The notes under the pieces are model-generated. The model made no database searches and was not told the DNA's origin. It saw only the letters and a program-made list of their open reading frames with translations. The translations under genes were made by a program, and so were the position numbers. DNA of 25,668 nucleotides from JAJTYI01 sp964420145. GTDB taxonomy: Bacteria; Patescibacteriota; Dojkabacteria; B142; OLB20. Positions 18,619-25,668 of the stretch are shown here, one piece after another; the stretch's first letter is position 1; every line of letters begins with the position of its first letter. The DNA is taken from the NCBI GenBank assembly GCA_964420145.1, contig CAYQRB010000012.1, forward strand, positions 1 through 25,668, given 5' to 3'.

Positions 18619-20286
18619 ATGGCTAAAAAAGCTAAATATATTTTTGTTAGTGGTGGAGTAATGAGTGCAGTTGGAAAAGGTGTTACTTCAGCATCTATTT
18701 CTCTGCTCTTAAAAGCACATGGTTATACTGTCTGTCCTATAAAATGTGAAAACAACCTCAATGTGGACTTTGGTACTATCAATCCTATTGAACACGGAGA
18801 TCCTTTTCTTTGTTTTGATGGAGCAGAAGCTGATATTGATTTGGGTAATTACGAAAGATTTTTAAGCCAGGAAGTGGGATACAATAACTTTATGACTATG
18901 GGGCAACTATACTCAACTGTTATAAGCAATGAACGACAAATGAAATACGAAGGAGAAGATGTTGAACCTATACCCCATGTTGTAAATGAAATTATTAGAA
19001 GGATCAAAACGACAGCAGAAAAATCTAAGGCCGATTTTGTAGTAATAGAACTTGGAGGGACAGTAGGGGAGTACGAAAATAACAACGGTCTTTATTATGA
19101 AGCAGCACGCATACTCTCAGTTACCGAACAAGTTGCCAATGTACATGTTACTTATGTTCCTGTCCCCCCTCATATAAACGAACCCAAAACTAAACCTGCA
19201 CAATTCGGACTAAAGGCTTTAATGTCTATGGGTATCAACCCCAATTTTATCGTAATCAGGAGTGAGAAACCTGTTGATACACAACGAAAATACAAATTCG
19301 GACAAAAGTTTTATATCGATCATCGTGATATTTTTTCTTGCGAAAATCTAAAAAATATCTATCAAGTACCAAATCATTTATACAAACAAAACTTAGATAC
19401 ACGATTATTAAAATATTTTAGGATCAAATCTAAAAAAACAAACCTAGACCTAACTTTTTGGGATAAATACTCTAATAAACTTATAACTAAATTTGATAAA
19501 AAAGCTACAATTGCGATTGTAGGGAAATATTTCGCAACAGGAGACTCTAGTCTTGTAGATTCTTACTATGCTCTAATAGAAGCAATCCAACATGCACGAA
19601 TATTTAATAAACAAAATATAGAATTTAAATTTATAAACTCCGAAACACAAGAATCCAATATCGAATCCGAATTAAAAAATATAGATGGAATTATAGTCCC
19701 AATAGGTTGGGGGAAAAGAGGAACTAACGGGAAAATAAAAGCTATAAAGTATGCCAGAGAAAACAAAATACCTTTCCTTGGACTTGGCTATGGTATGCAA
19801 TTGGCCTGTATAGAATATGCCAGAAGTATTCTTAAGTTACCTGATGCAAACTCAGAAGAAATCAACCCTAACACAAAAAACCCTATAATTCACAGTATCC
19901 CTTTTAATAAAAAATACCAAGTTATGAAATGGGATAATAGGTCAATGAGGGTAGGAACATTTGATTGTATTGTTCGAGAAGATACGCTTACTCACCAGAT
20001 TTATGACAAACATAACTTTTTTAAAGATAAAAAACAATCACTAATCCAAGAACGACATAGACATAGTTTTGAATTTAATAACAAATACCGCACACAATTT
20101 GAAAAATCAGGATTGATCTTTAGTGGAACATCACCTGACAACCTTCTAGTTGAATTCATAGAACTTCCTCAGGAACAACATCCGTTTTTTATCGCTACAC
20201 AAAGTCATCCCGAATATAAATCGTCTCCACAAAAACCACATCCAGTTTTTATAGAGTTCTTGAACGCAACAAACAACAAACTATAG
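18619..20286 (+). CDS. pyrG: CTP synthase, predicted glutaminase-dead (ammonia-dependent)
   Basis: Makes CTP from UTP, ATP and an amino donor, in the cytoplasm. The synthase domain (1-270) keeps the P-loop region GGVMSAVGKGVT (Lys20), the acidic metal ligands Asp74 (AEADIDL) and Glu144 (ELGGTVG), the QLYSTV, ERQ and KTKPAQ UTP-site motifs. It is divergent where most CTP synthases have KxDPYxNVD: here it reads KCENNLNVD (42-50). The class I amidotransferase domain (about 295-555) is recognisable by RHRHSFEFNN and the His530-Pro-Glu532 pair of the catalytic triad, but the nucleophile motif GICLGMQ is GLGYGMQ, with Gly390 (codon GGC) where the catalytic Cys should be, and the oxyanion-hole GGFG is IGWG (362-365). 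Glutamine hydrolysis should therefore be impossible, while ammonia-driven synthesis may persist. Length 555 aa is normal. Stop codon is TAG. Confidence 0.95.
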   Translation: MAKKAKYIFVSGGVMSAVGKGVTSASISLLLKAHGYTVCPIKCENNLNVDFGTINPIEHGDPFLCFDGAEADIDLGNYERFLSQEVGYNNFMTMGQLYSTVISNERQMKYEGEDVEPIPHVVNEIIRRIKTTAEKSKADFVVIELGGTVGEYENNNGLYYEAARILSVTEQVANVHVTYVPVPPHINEPKTKPAQFGLKALMSMGINPNFIVIRSEKPVDTQRKYKFGQKFYIDHRDIFSCENLKNIYQVPNHLYKQNLDTRLLKYFRIKSKKTNLDLTFWDKYSNKLITKFDKKATIAIVGKYFATGDSSLVDSYYALIEAIQHARIFNKQNIEFKFINSETQESNIESELKNIDGIIVPIGWGKRGTNGKIKAIKYARENKIPFLGLGYGMQLACIEYARSILKLPDANSEEINPNTKNPIIHSIPFNKKYQVMKWDNRSMRVGTFDCIVREDTLTHQIYDKHNFFKDKKQSLIQERHRHSFEFNNKYRTQFEKSGLIFSGTSPDNLLVEFIELPQEQHPFFIATQSHPEYKSSPQKPHPVFIEFLNATNNKL

Positions 20287-20293
20287 GTTGTTT
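20271..20293 (+). terminator. Weak stem-loop at the end of pyrG
   Basis: AAACAAC (20271-20277) and its exact complement GTTGTTT (20287-20293) flank a 9-nt loop that contains the TAG stop codon. The stem has only two G-C pairs and no U-tract follows, so it is a poor intrinsic terminator and may be chance. Confidence 0.2.
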
Positions 20294-20773
20294 AATACAA
20301 AGACCTTAAATATAAACAAAGCTATTATTAGTTTATAATCAATTTATTAATATTGTTATTAATTTCTAAAAACAAATAATTGTAACATCAGATACATTAC
20401 AAAATTACTAAAATACCCTTATTCAAAGAAATCTACCCAAATAGACATATCTACAAATATACTTAATACACAGCAACACAAAACGCCTGTTAAATAAAAC
20501 TACACAATAACAACAATTTACTACACACCTAATCTTTAATACTAATCCACAATTAAAATACAACTATACGATGAACAGATTTCCTACCAACCCAATTATG
20601 TATGGATAAACTATTTGTACTTACATTCAACACAATATTACTATAAGTCTAACAAATTTCAATTTGAGATATTCTAATACTACCAAAGTTTACATTTTCA
20701 AATTTTAACTTTTTGTGGTTTAATTATTACAAATAAACTTCATCTATTCTTACGAGTACAAAATTACATAAAT
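20287..20773. other. 487-bp non-coding, G-depleted AT-rich region
   Basis: No open frame of interest, tRNA, T-box or riboswitch signature was found between pyrG and alaS. By hand count the + strand here has about 29 G against about 84 C (GC near 23%), with the imbalance strongest at 20401-20640 (about 12 G, 53 C). Three single-mismatch relatives of the DnaA box TTATCCACA occur: TAATACACA (20464-20472), TAATCCACA (20543-20551) and TATGGATAA on the opposite strand (20601-20609). A -10-like hexamer can be found anywhere in such DNA, so I mark no promoter. The alaS promoter is probably near the right end. Confidence 0.6.
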
Positions 20774-22702
20774 ATGAAAACCTCAGAAGATATCAGGAAT
20801 ATATTTTTCAATTTTATGAAAGAGTCTCCTAGACTACATGTTGAGATTCCCAATCTATCACTAATCCCCGTCAATGATCCAACGATTTTATTTACCAACT
20901 CGGGAATGTTCCCATTAGTACCATACCTCTCTGGAGAGCCACATCCTAAAGGAAAAAGACTCTGTAACTTTCAACGATCATTTCGCTCGGCACCAAAGGA
21001 CATCGCAGAAATAGGAGATAATCGACACACCTCAATGTTTGAAATGATGGGGAATTGGTCGCTTGGGGATTATTTTAAAGAAAAACAAATCCCCTGGGTA
21101 TTTGAACTATATACCAAACACTTCGGTCTTGATCCTAGTCGAATATATGTCTCTGTGTGGGGTGGAGATGACATAGTACCTAGAGATGATGTATCTATAA
21201 AGTTATGGATAGAAACATTTACTAAATACGGAATAAAGGCTGAGTTTAGTGAGGATATAACACAAATTCCGAAAAACCTTAAAGATTCATATGATTTTAG
21301 GTACCGTATATTTCCATATGGAAAATCAGATAACTGGTGGCAAAGAGGGGAAGCACCAGGAGAACTCGGTGGTCCCTGTTCAGAGCTTTTCTATGATCTC
21401 GGAGAAATCACAGTTAAACAAGATCATTACCATATCAACGACGACTCTGGTAGATTTATAGAAATTGGAAATTCTGTTTTTATGGAATATAAACTAGATG
21501 AGAACCTAAATTGGCAAAAACTAGAACAACGAAATGTAGATTTTGGAGGGGGATTCGAGAGAGTGGTTATGTGTGTACAAAACCAATCCGATATTTTTGA
21601 AACTGATATATACAAACCAATCATCAAAAAAATATCAGAAGTTTCTAAAAAAGAATATAAAACCGACAACAAGGAAAATAATTACACGGCAAGCTTTAGA
21701 ATACTTGCAGATCACGGAAGAGCATCTACATTTTTAATCGCTGACGGAGTAATTCCATCTAACAAAGATCAAGGGTACATTCTTCGCAGTTTGATACGCC
21801 GTATGATTCGGACATCCCGAAATCTTGGTATAAATAGCAATTTTACTCGAGAAATTGCCTCTGCTGTAATACAGAGGATGAAAGATTACTACCCTCACTT
21901 AGCTGAGAACGAAGGTATCATATACAACGAATTAGAGAAAGAAGAATTAAAGTTTGCCAAAACCCTAGATCGCGGACTAAAAGAACTTCAGAAGTATACT
22001 GGCATGGGAGCGAAAATTACTGGTAGAGACGCTTTCTTCATTTACGAAACCTATGGATTCCCAATCGAAATGATTATAGAAGAAATTTCTTCCCCTACTA
22101 TAAATGACCACGGAGATATCACCGAAAGGGAAATAATAGAAATTACTAATGAATTCGAAGATGAGCTCAAAAAACACAAAGAGCAAAGTAGGGTAGGAGC
22201 AGAAAAGAAATTTAAAGGAGGCCTTGCAGACCAATCTGTAAAAACAACAGCCCTGCATACCCTACATCATCTTTTACTCGCAGTACTACAAGAAATACTT
22301 GGAAAACATATAAAACAAAAGGGTAGCAACATTACAGCCGAAAGACTTAGAATTGATTTCTCGCATAATGAAAAACTGACTGAAAAAGAATTAAATGAAA
22401 TAACTAAACTTGTAAATCGTTATATTAAAAGTAATTTAATAATTGAAAAACAAATAATGCCTAAAGCAGAAGCAGAAAAAATCGGAGCAGAGATGGAATT
22501 TGGTAAATCATATGGAGATCTAGTTACTGTATATTTCATAAAAGATCAAGATTCTGGCGAGATTATTTCAAAAGAATTTTGTGGGGGTCCTCACATAGAA
22601 GATATCACCACCATCAGAAAAATGGGAGAATTTAAAATCATAAAAGAGGAAAGTAGCGGAGCAGGAGTTCGTAGGATTAAAGCCACACTTACCAATGAGT
22701 AA
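20774..22702 (+). CDS. alaS: Alanyl-tRNA synthetase, short form without C-Ala domain
   Basis: Class II synthetase that charges tRNA-Ala and clears mischarged Ser/Gly. The catalytic N-terminal part shows FTNSGMFPLVPYL, CNFQRSFR and the motif 2 region HTSMFEMMGNWSLGDYFKE, then the GGPCSELFYD and WNNVFMEY-like (IGNSVFMEYK) segments and DFGGGFERVV (motif 3). The tRNA-recognition helices include DHGRASTFLIADGVIPSN and YILRSLIRRMIR. The editing domain has both zinc-ligand pairs: His495-xxx-His499 (HTLHH) and Cys603-xxx-His607 (CGGPH). The chain ends right after GVRRIKATL, at 642 aa, against about 875 aa for the usual bacterial enzyme, so the C-terminal C-Ala domain is absent. That shortening is clean and the last codons overlap murB, so it is a natural end and not a frameshift. 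No Shine-Dalgarno precedes the ATG. Confidence 0.95.
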   Translation: MKTSEDIRNIFFNFMKESPRLHVEIPNLSLIPVNDPTILFTNSGMFPLVPYLSGEPHPKGKRLCNFQRSFRSAPKDIAEIGDNRHTSMFEMMGNWSLGDYFKEKQIPWVFELYTKHFGLDPSRIYVSVWGGDDIVPRDDVSIKLWIETFTKYGIKAEFSEDITQIPKNLKDSYDFRYRIFPYGKSDNWWQRGEAPGELGGPCSELFYDLGEITVKQDHYHINDDSGRFIEIGNSVFMEYKLDENLNWQKLEQRNVDFGGGFERVVMCVQNQSDIFETDIYKPIIKKISEVSKKEYKTDNKENNYTASFRILADHGRASTFLIADGVIPSNKDQGYILRSLIRRMIRTSRNLGINSNFTREIASAVIQRMKDYYPHLAENEGIIYNELEKEELKFAKTLDRGLKELQKYTGMGAKITGRDAFFIYETYGFPIEMIIEEISSPTINDHGDITEREIIEITNEFEDELKKHKEQSRVGAEKKFKGGLADQSVKTTALHTLHHLLLAVLQEILGKHIKQKGSNITAERLRIDFSHNEKLTEKELNEITKLVNRYIKSNLIIEKQIMPKAEAEKIGAEMEFGKSYGDLVTVYFIKDQDSGEIISKEFCGGPHIEDITTIRKMGEFKIIKEESSGAGVRRIKATLTNE

Positions 22703-23768
22703 TATCGAGCTATTAAAAGATACACTAAGAGACAATGGAATCGAGTACAAGGTAGATCATGACCTTGCACCCTATACGACATGGAAAATCGGTGGGAAGG
22801 CAGATCTGTTTGTTACCGCCCATTCTCGTGAAAACCTTCTATTTGTGCTAACTAATGCTCAAAAATACAAAGTACCTTATACTATTATCGGATGGGGTAG
22901 TAATGTACTTATCTCCGATGAAGGGATCACAGGACTAGTAATCAGGAATACCAGCAAGAGAATCGAAATAAATAATAATGGAAAAGTAGAAACTATAGAC
23001 AGCAACAAACCAGAGGTGCATCTACAGGAAGTAGATACTCAAAACTACTATTCATTCAAAGACTTGGATTATGATGAAAGTGAATTCCCATTGATTGAAG
23101 TGGAGGTTGATAGCGGAGTCTCTCTCCCTTATTTGATAAATATTCTTATAGACAAAGGAATTACAGGATTACAGTGGTTTGCCGGAATACCTGGGACACT
23201 AGGAGGAGCAGTGTACAATAATATTCACGGAGGTAGTTACTTTATCTCAGAATATGTAAAATCTGTCTTAGTATTAGACGATAAGGGCAATATAATTAAC
23301 TATTCTCCTGATAAATTAGATTTTGATTATGATTATTCAATTTTCCATACCAACAATGACGCCATTATTAGCATCAAACTATTGTTACGACTAGGGGACA
23401 AAGAACGAGCAAGACAAACTTATCTTTCATGGATGACCAGAAAACGAATCCAACCATCAAATAGTGCGGGATGTATCTTGCAAAACATAGACGCCGAAAC
23501 ACAAAAGAAATATAACCTAGAAAGTAATAGTTGGGGATATATTATAGATAAAGTTCTAAATCTAAAAGGATACAAGGTTGGAAAAGCCCATATCTCACAC
23601 AAACATGCAGCCTTTATAGAAACAGAACGAGGAGCAAAGGCTACTGATATACTCAAAATTTTAGAAAAGATACATACAGAATCACAAAAACAACTTGGTA
23701 TCATCCCAACTAAATCAGAAATAATCTTCTTGGGATTCAAAGAAAATGAAATCTCAAAATATAGATAG
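22695..23768 (+). CDS. murB: UDP-N-acetylenolpyruvoylglucosamine reductase
   Basis: FAD/NADPH-dependent reductase that finishes UDP-N-acetylmuramate for peptidoglycan. The FAD-binding part has TTWKIGGKADLFV (28-40), IIGWGSNVLISDEGI (64-78) and GIPGTLGGAVYNN (164-176). The substrate domain has NSAGCILQN, in which Cys260 occupies the position of the catalytic Ser of the SAGS motif (Ser229 in E. coli); then LKGYKVGKAHISHKHAAFI and the terminal Glu342 (TKSEI) that completes the active site. Residues about 97-131 form an acidic stretch not normally present at this point, which explains the somewhat long 357 aa. The ATG lies inside alaS (overlap ATGAGTAA), so translation is probably coupled to alaS. 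The Cys for Ser change keeps a proton-donating side chain and the enzyme is probably active. The presence of murB shows the cell builds peptidoglycan. Confidence 0.95.
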   Translation: MSNIELLKDTLRDNGIEYKVDHDLAPYTTWKIGGKADLFVTAHSRENLLFVLTNAQKYKVPYTIIGWGSNVLISDEGITGLVIRNTSKRIEINNNGKVETIDSNKPEVHLQEVDTQNYYSFKDLDYDESEFPLIEVEVDSGVSLPYLINILIDKGITGLQWFAGIPGTLGGAVYNNIHGGSYFISEYVKSVLVLDDKGNIINYSPDKLDFDYDYSIFHTNNDAIISIKLLLRLGDKERARQTYLSWMTRKRIQPSNSAGCILQNIDAETQKKYNLESNSWGYIIDKVLNLKGYKVGKAHISHKHAAFIETERGAKATDILKILEKIHTESQKQLGIIPTKSEIIFLGFKENEISKYR

Positions 23769-23928
23769 CATCTCTCTAAAATAACCCATATCATTTATTC
23801 AGACTTAATTAGTACACAAAACAACACAGCATACCCCATAGTATTTTATATATATACTAACAAAAAGACCTGTAGTAATAATATTTCCGAAACCCTTTAT
23901 CCTCGATGGTTTTCCATAAACCCACAAC

Positions 23929-23957
23929 TAGACAGGTGGTTCTACTTCTGTTATAAT
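23929..23957 (+). promoter_or_regulatory. Strong extended -10 promoter of the toxin-antitoxin pair
   Basis: TAGACA (from 23929), a 17-18 nt spacer and a perfect TATAAT preceded by TG at the extended -10 position (TGTTATAAT). The -10 ends about 9 nt before the ATG at 23967, so transcription should begin within about three nt of the start codon, giving a leaderless or nearly leaderless message. Positions may be off by one base. It is the most consensus-like promoter I see in the window. Confidence 0.65.
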
Positions 23958-23966
23958 AATAGTGTC

Positions 23967-24224
23967 ATGAAAAATAATATGACAACAAAATTAGCGGTTC
24001 GCCTTGAACCAGGGGAGAAAGATCTCCTTTTTTATTTCGCAAGTAAATTGGGGGTGTCACCTTCTGCTCTAATTCGTAACCAAATCAAAGTGCTACTCAA
24101 AGAAATGGAAGAAAAGCTCACCGATAAGTATTATTTACAACTTACATCCCTAGATTCCTATAATGGCCCCACATACTCACAGGAAGATATAGAGAAACTA
24201 TTCGAAGTTAAACAACAATCATGA
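23967..24224 (+). CDS. Ribbon-helix-helix (CopG/RelB-like) antitoxin
   Basis: Small DNA-binding protein of 85 residues, predicted to neutralise the downstream toxin and repress the pair's own promoter. Residues 6-14 (TTKLAVRLE) form the DNA-contacting strand of a ribbon-helix-helix fold, followed by two helices (about 15-28 and 32-50) with the usual small-residue turn LGVSPSALIRN. The C-terminal part (about 50-85) is acidic and probably disordered until it wraps the toxin. The ATG stands directly behind a near-consensus promoter, with almost no untranslated leader. Its TGA stop overlaps the toxin ATG by four bases (ATGA), the usual arrangement of type II pairs. Position, size and fold agree; the subfamily cannot be fixed by eye. 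An alternative in-frame ATG at residue 5 is possible. Confidence 0.8.
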   Translation: MKNNMTTKLAVRLEPGEKDLLFYFASKLGVSPSALIRNQIKVLLKEMEEKLTDKYYLQLTSLDSYNGPTYSQEDIEKLFEVKQQS

Positions 24225-24493
24225 AAATAATATATTCCAACAAAGCCAAGGATGATTTGGCAAGAATTGACTGGCGTATTAGAACCAAAATCATCACCTC
24301 TCTTGGTATAATTGCAGAACCAGAATTTCGCTCCAAACTACCGCTAAAAAGACTGCACGGAAGTGATCTGGTTAAAACTACATTAGAAAAACATGTTATT
24401 ATTGGAGAAGCAAATGATAAAATGTTAAATGTATTATCGGTCTTCCGACAACAAAAACTTAAGCCTTCAGGCATCAAATTTGTCCAAGCCTAA
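24221..24493 (+). CDS. RelE/ParE-superfamily toxin
   Basis: A basic 90-residue protein fitting the RelE/ParE fold: strand (MKIIYSNKAKDDLARI), two helices (about 10-33), then strands carrying the hallmark region KRLHGSDLVKTTLEKHVIIGEAN and a final NVLSVFRQQKLK strand. RelE members cleave ribosome-bound mRNA and ParE members poison gyrase; which applies here cannot be decided, since the usual catalytic pattern (the Arg/Lys and terminal Tyr or His of RelE/YoeB) is not clearly present. The family's Leu-x-Gly signature appears as RLHGSD and the Arg after it is replaced by Lys/Thr. Starts on the ATG that overlaps the antitoxin stop, so expression is coupled. The pair is flanked by murB and an envelope gene with no mobile-element signs nearby. 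Confidence 0.75.
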   Translation: MKIIYSNKAKDDLARIDWRIRTKIITSLGIIAEPEFRSKLPLKRLHGSDLVKTTLEKHVIIGEANDKMLNVLSVFRQQKLKPSGIKFVQA

Positions 24494-24533
24494 CAAAAAC
24501 TGTATCATATAGGATACTCCATATATTAGTACA

Positions 24534-25490
24534 ATGAGAAAGAAATCCGAACTTAGTGATTTAACCGATAACTCTTCTCGTATCTTTATGATAATCCTGG
24601 TAGCCGTTTCACTTTCATTTTTCCTCTTAATCTCAGCCAAGTTTTATCAAAATAGAAACACTACTACAGACAGACAAGTCATAACCTTAACTCTCAAATC
24701 AGATAGTTTCCCTACACTACAACTTGGGCATTACGCATTATGGAACATCACACCGTCGGGTCAATATCAATTTTTGAAGCGGTTTAACTCAGTAGAGGGA
24801 CAACTAGTAAGTTTAAACAAGGATAATCTTACAACCCTGGATATAGATACTGATACAGAAATCACCGAGCTTACAGTTACCATAGAAAAAGAAGGGGATA
24901 GGGATCAAGTCCCTAATAATTTCGAACTTATGAGAGGGCCTTTTATCAATAGCAAGGCCTATTTAGAATTCAATGTTGAGACTCCTGTACAAGACAGTAA
25001 TTTTGTATTAGCTACCCCAAGTGATGGGAACCTAACAATTAATGAGCTTAGTGGTGTTTGGTTTGTTGACAACAAGCTTGAAAACGGGAGTTTAAGTTTG
25101 TCCGAAATAAACAAACCCAACTTTACTTATCAAGCCATAATAACCAATACTCAGACGGATGAAGTACTTATGATAGGTAGATTTAGGAATCCAAAATCCT
25201 CGGATGATTTCCAAAACTATTCTTTAAACTCCAAAGTCTTCAACTACCCGGGAGAAGATTTTCTACGAAACTTACCAGAAGGATTAGAGCCTCCCCTAAA
25301 CTTATCTAATGGAAACTACCATGTAATTATTAGCCTAGAGCCATTTATTAGTGGTTCAGACTTTACAGGGGAAGCGGTTTTTCTCGAATTATTTAATACC
25401 CATATTCCCTCTAATCTATCTCCACACACTTCTCAAGCATTAGACTATACATTTAAACCAATCGTTCTATCAATTGAAAAAAATGACTGA
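24534..25490 (+). CDS. Membrane-anchored protein with RskA-like extracytoplasmic repeats (tentative)
   Basis: Basic-polar N-terminus, one transmembrane helix (about 16-36), and a body of about 280 residues outside the membrane. Two related beta modules are visible: the first (about 50-150) contains LGHYALWNITPSGQYQFLKRF, then a run with LTVTIEKEGDRDQVPN, the second (about 160-295) SGVWFVDN and a similar closing strand with NYHVIISLEP. This pattern loosely recalls the extracytoplasmic domain of RskA-type anti-sigma proteins (LW.. followed by .VTxE..G), but no N-terminal sigma-binding zinc domain exists (only about 15 residues precede the helix). So it is probably not a functional anti-sigma factor; a surface protein is more likely. 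Its TGA stop overlaps the mutL ATG (ATGACTGA), suggesting translational coupling, and it begins 40 nt after the toxin gene. Function unknown. Confidence 0.8.
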   Translation: MRKKSELSDLTDNSSRIFMIILVAVSLSFFLLISAKFYQNRNTTTDRQVITLTLKSDSFPTLQLGHYALWNITPSGQYQFLKRFNSVEGQLVSLNKDNLTTLDIDTDTEITELTVTIEKEGDRDQVPNNFELMRGPFINSKAYLEFNVETPVQDSNFVLATPSDGNLTINELSGVWFVDNKLENGSLSLSEINKPNFTYQAIITNTQTDEVLMIGRFRNPKSSDDFQNYSLNSKVFNYPGEDFLRNLPEGLEPPLNLSNGNYHVIISLEPFISGSDFTGEAVFLELFNTHIPSNLSPHTSQALDYTFKPIVLSIEKND

Positions 25491-25668
25491 TATAAGACTA
25501 TTATCTCCGGACTTAATAAATAAAATAGCTGCTGGCGAAGTAGTAGAGAGACCCGCTTCGATAGTAAAAGAACTAATAGAAAATGCTATTGATGCGAGGT
25601 CTCATAATATAACCATAAAAATAGAGAGGGGTGGTGTTAACTTTATTGAAATAACCGACGATGGAATA
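25483..25668 (+). CDS. mutL: DNA mismatch repair protein MutL, N-terminal fragment (cut by window end)
   Basis: First 62 residues of MutL, the GHKL ATPase that links mismatch recognition to strand removal. The sequence shows the diagnostic start: LINKIAAGEVVERPASIVKE (about 10-29), ELIENAIDA with the catalytic Glu and metal-binding Asn, and the ITDDGI segment that begins the ATP-binding DxGxG motif. The frame continues past the end of the window, so it is incomplete because of the window and not because it is broken. The ATG at 25483 lies inside the preceding gene with an 8-nt overlap (ATGACTGA) after a poly-A run, and no Shine-Dalgarno. Its partner mutS is not in the window. Confidence 0.95.
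   Translation, partial: MTDIRLLSPDLINKIAAGEVVERPASIVKELIENAIDARSHNITIKIERGGVNFIEITDDGI

Noticed and set aside
20464..20609. Replication origin with DnaA boxes
   Set aside because: Only single-mismatch 9-mers, irregularly spaced, no dnaA or dnaN nearby; such matches are expected by chance in AT-rich DNA. Kept only as a side note to the G-depleted region.
20287..20773. T-box or other riboswitch controlling alaS
   Set aside because: No conserved T-box antiterminator core, no Stem I features and no terminator hairpin; the strand is too G-poor for stable structure.
24502..24517. GTATC-loop-GATAC hairpin after the toxin gene as terminator
   Set aside because: Stem of only 5 bp with a 6-nt loop and no U-tract.
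24534..25490. RskA-type anti-sigma factor
   Set aside because: The extracytoplasmic resemblance is loose and the cytoplasmic sigma-binding domain is absent, with only about 15 residues before the membrane helix.
1..25668. UGA recoded to glycine (Gracilibacteria/Absconditabacteria code)
   Set aside because: Long genes are free of in-frame TGA, and TGA ends the antitoxin and the 318-aa genes at sensible positions.
1..25668. tRNA, rRNA, CRISPR array, insertion sequence or integrated phage
   Set aside because: No cloverleaf with CCA context, no repeat-spacer pattern, no transposase or integrase motif and no terminal inverted repeats were seen by eye; a covariance-model search would be more sensitive for small RNAs.

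Overview
The window looks like chromosomal DNA from a host-associated or small-genome bacterium of the Candidate Phyla Radiation (Patescibacteria). I infer this from the low GC content, the tight gene packing, several very large unassigned membrane proteins, a VirB6/TrbL-like channel gene, an alanyl-tRNA synthetase that stops after its editing domain, and strongly divergent housekeeping enzymes. A Dojkabacteria- or Microgenomates-like lineage would fit, but that placement is impression, not proof. The genetic code is standard: TGA is used as a stop (antitoxin and 318-aa genes) and the large frames are open without recoding, which argues against Gracilibacteria or Absconditabacteria. Almost no start codon is preceded by a Shine-Dalgarno sequence.

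Region 1 (68-12649, + strand) is one run of six genes with gaps of 1-nt overlap to 65 nt: a 1662-aa protein with an HEIVH zinc-protease-like motif and a C-terminal membrane hairpin; a 139-aa helical protein; a 505-aa polytopic VirB6/TrbL-like protein; a 391-aa and a 320-aa soluble protein; and an 1135-aa protein with a long coiled/charged N-terminal half and a glycine-rich multi-pass C-terminal half. I read it as the distal part of a type IV secretion-like or cell-surface machine whose ATPase and pilin genes, if present, would lie upstream of the window. This is the best candidate here for an undescribed system.

Region 2 (12671-17288, - strand) is a convergent three-gene envelope operon. In transcription order it encodes a membrane-anchored DUF3048 (YerB-like) protein, a lipoprotein solute-binding protein without any transporter genes nearby, and a single-pass protein with about four extracytoplasmic Ig-like domains and a long Pro/Gln-rich cytoplasmic tail.

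Region 3 (17366-20286, + strand) holds a membrane-anchored unassigned protein and a CTP synthase. The CTP synthase's glutamine amidotransferase domain has lost the catalytic cysteine (Gly390) and one oxyanion-hole glycine (Ile362), so it is predicted to depend on free ammonia. A 487-bp non-coding stretch that is strikingly poor in G on the + strand follows (20287-20773).

Region 4 (20774-25668, + strand) carries alaS overlapping murB, a ribbon-helix-helix / RelE-ParE-like toxin-antitoxin pair with a strong promoter placed almost directly on the start codon, a membrane-anchored extracytoplasmic protein, and the first 62 codons of mutL running off the end of the window. No rRNA, tRNA, CRISPR array, insertion sequence or clear intrinsic terminator was seen.
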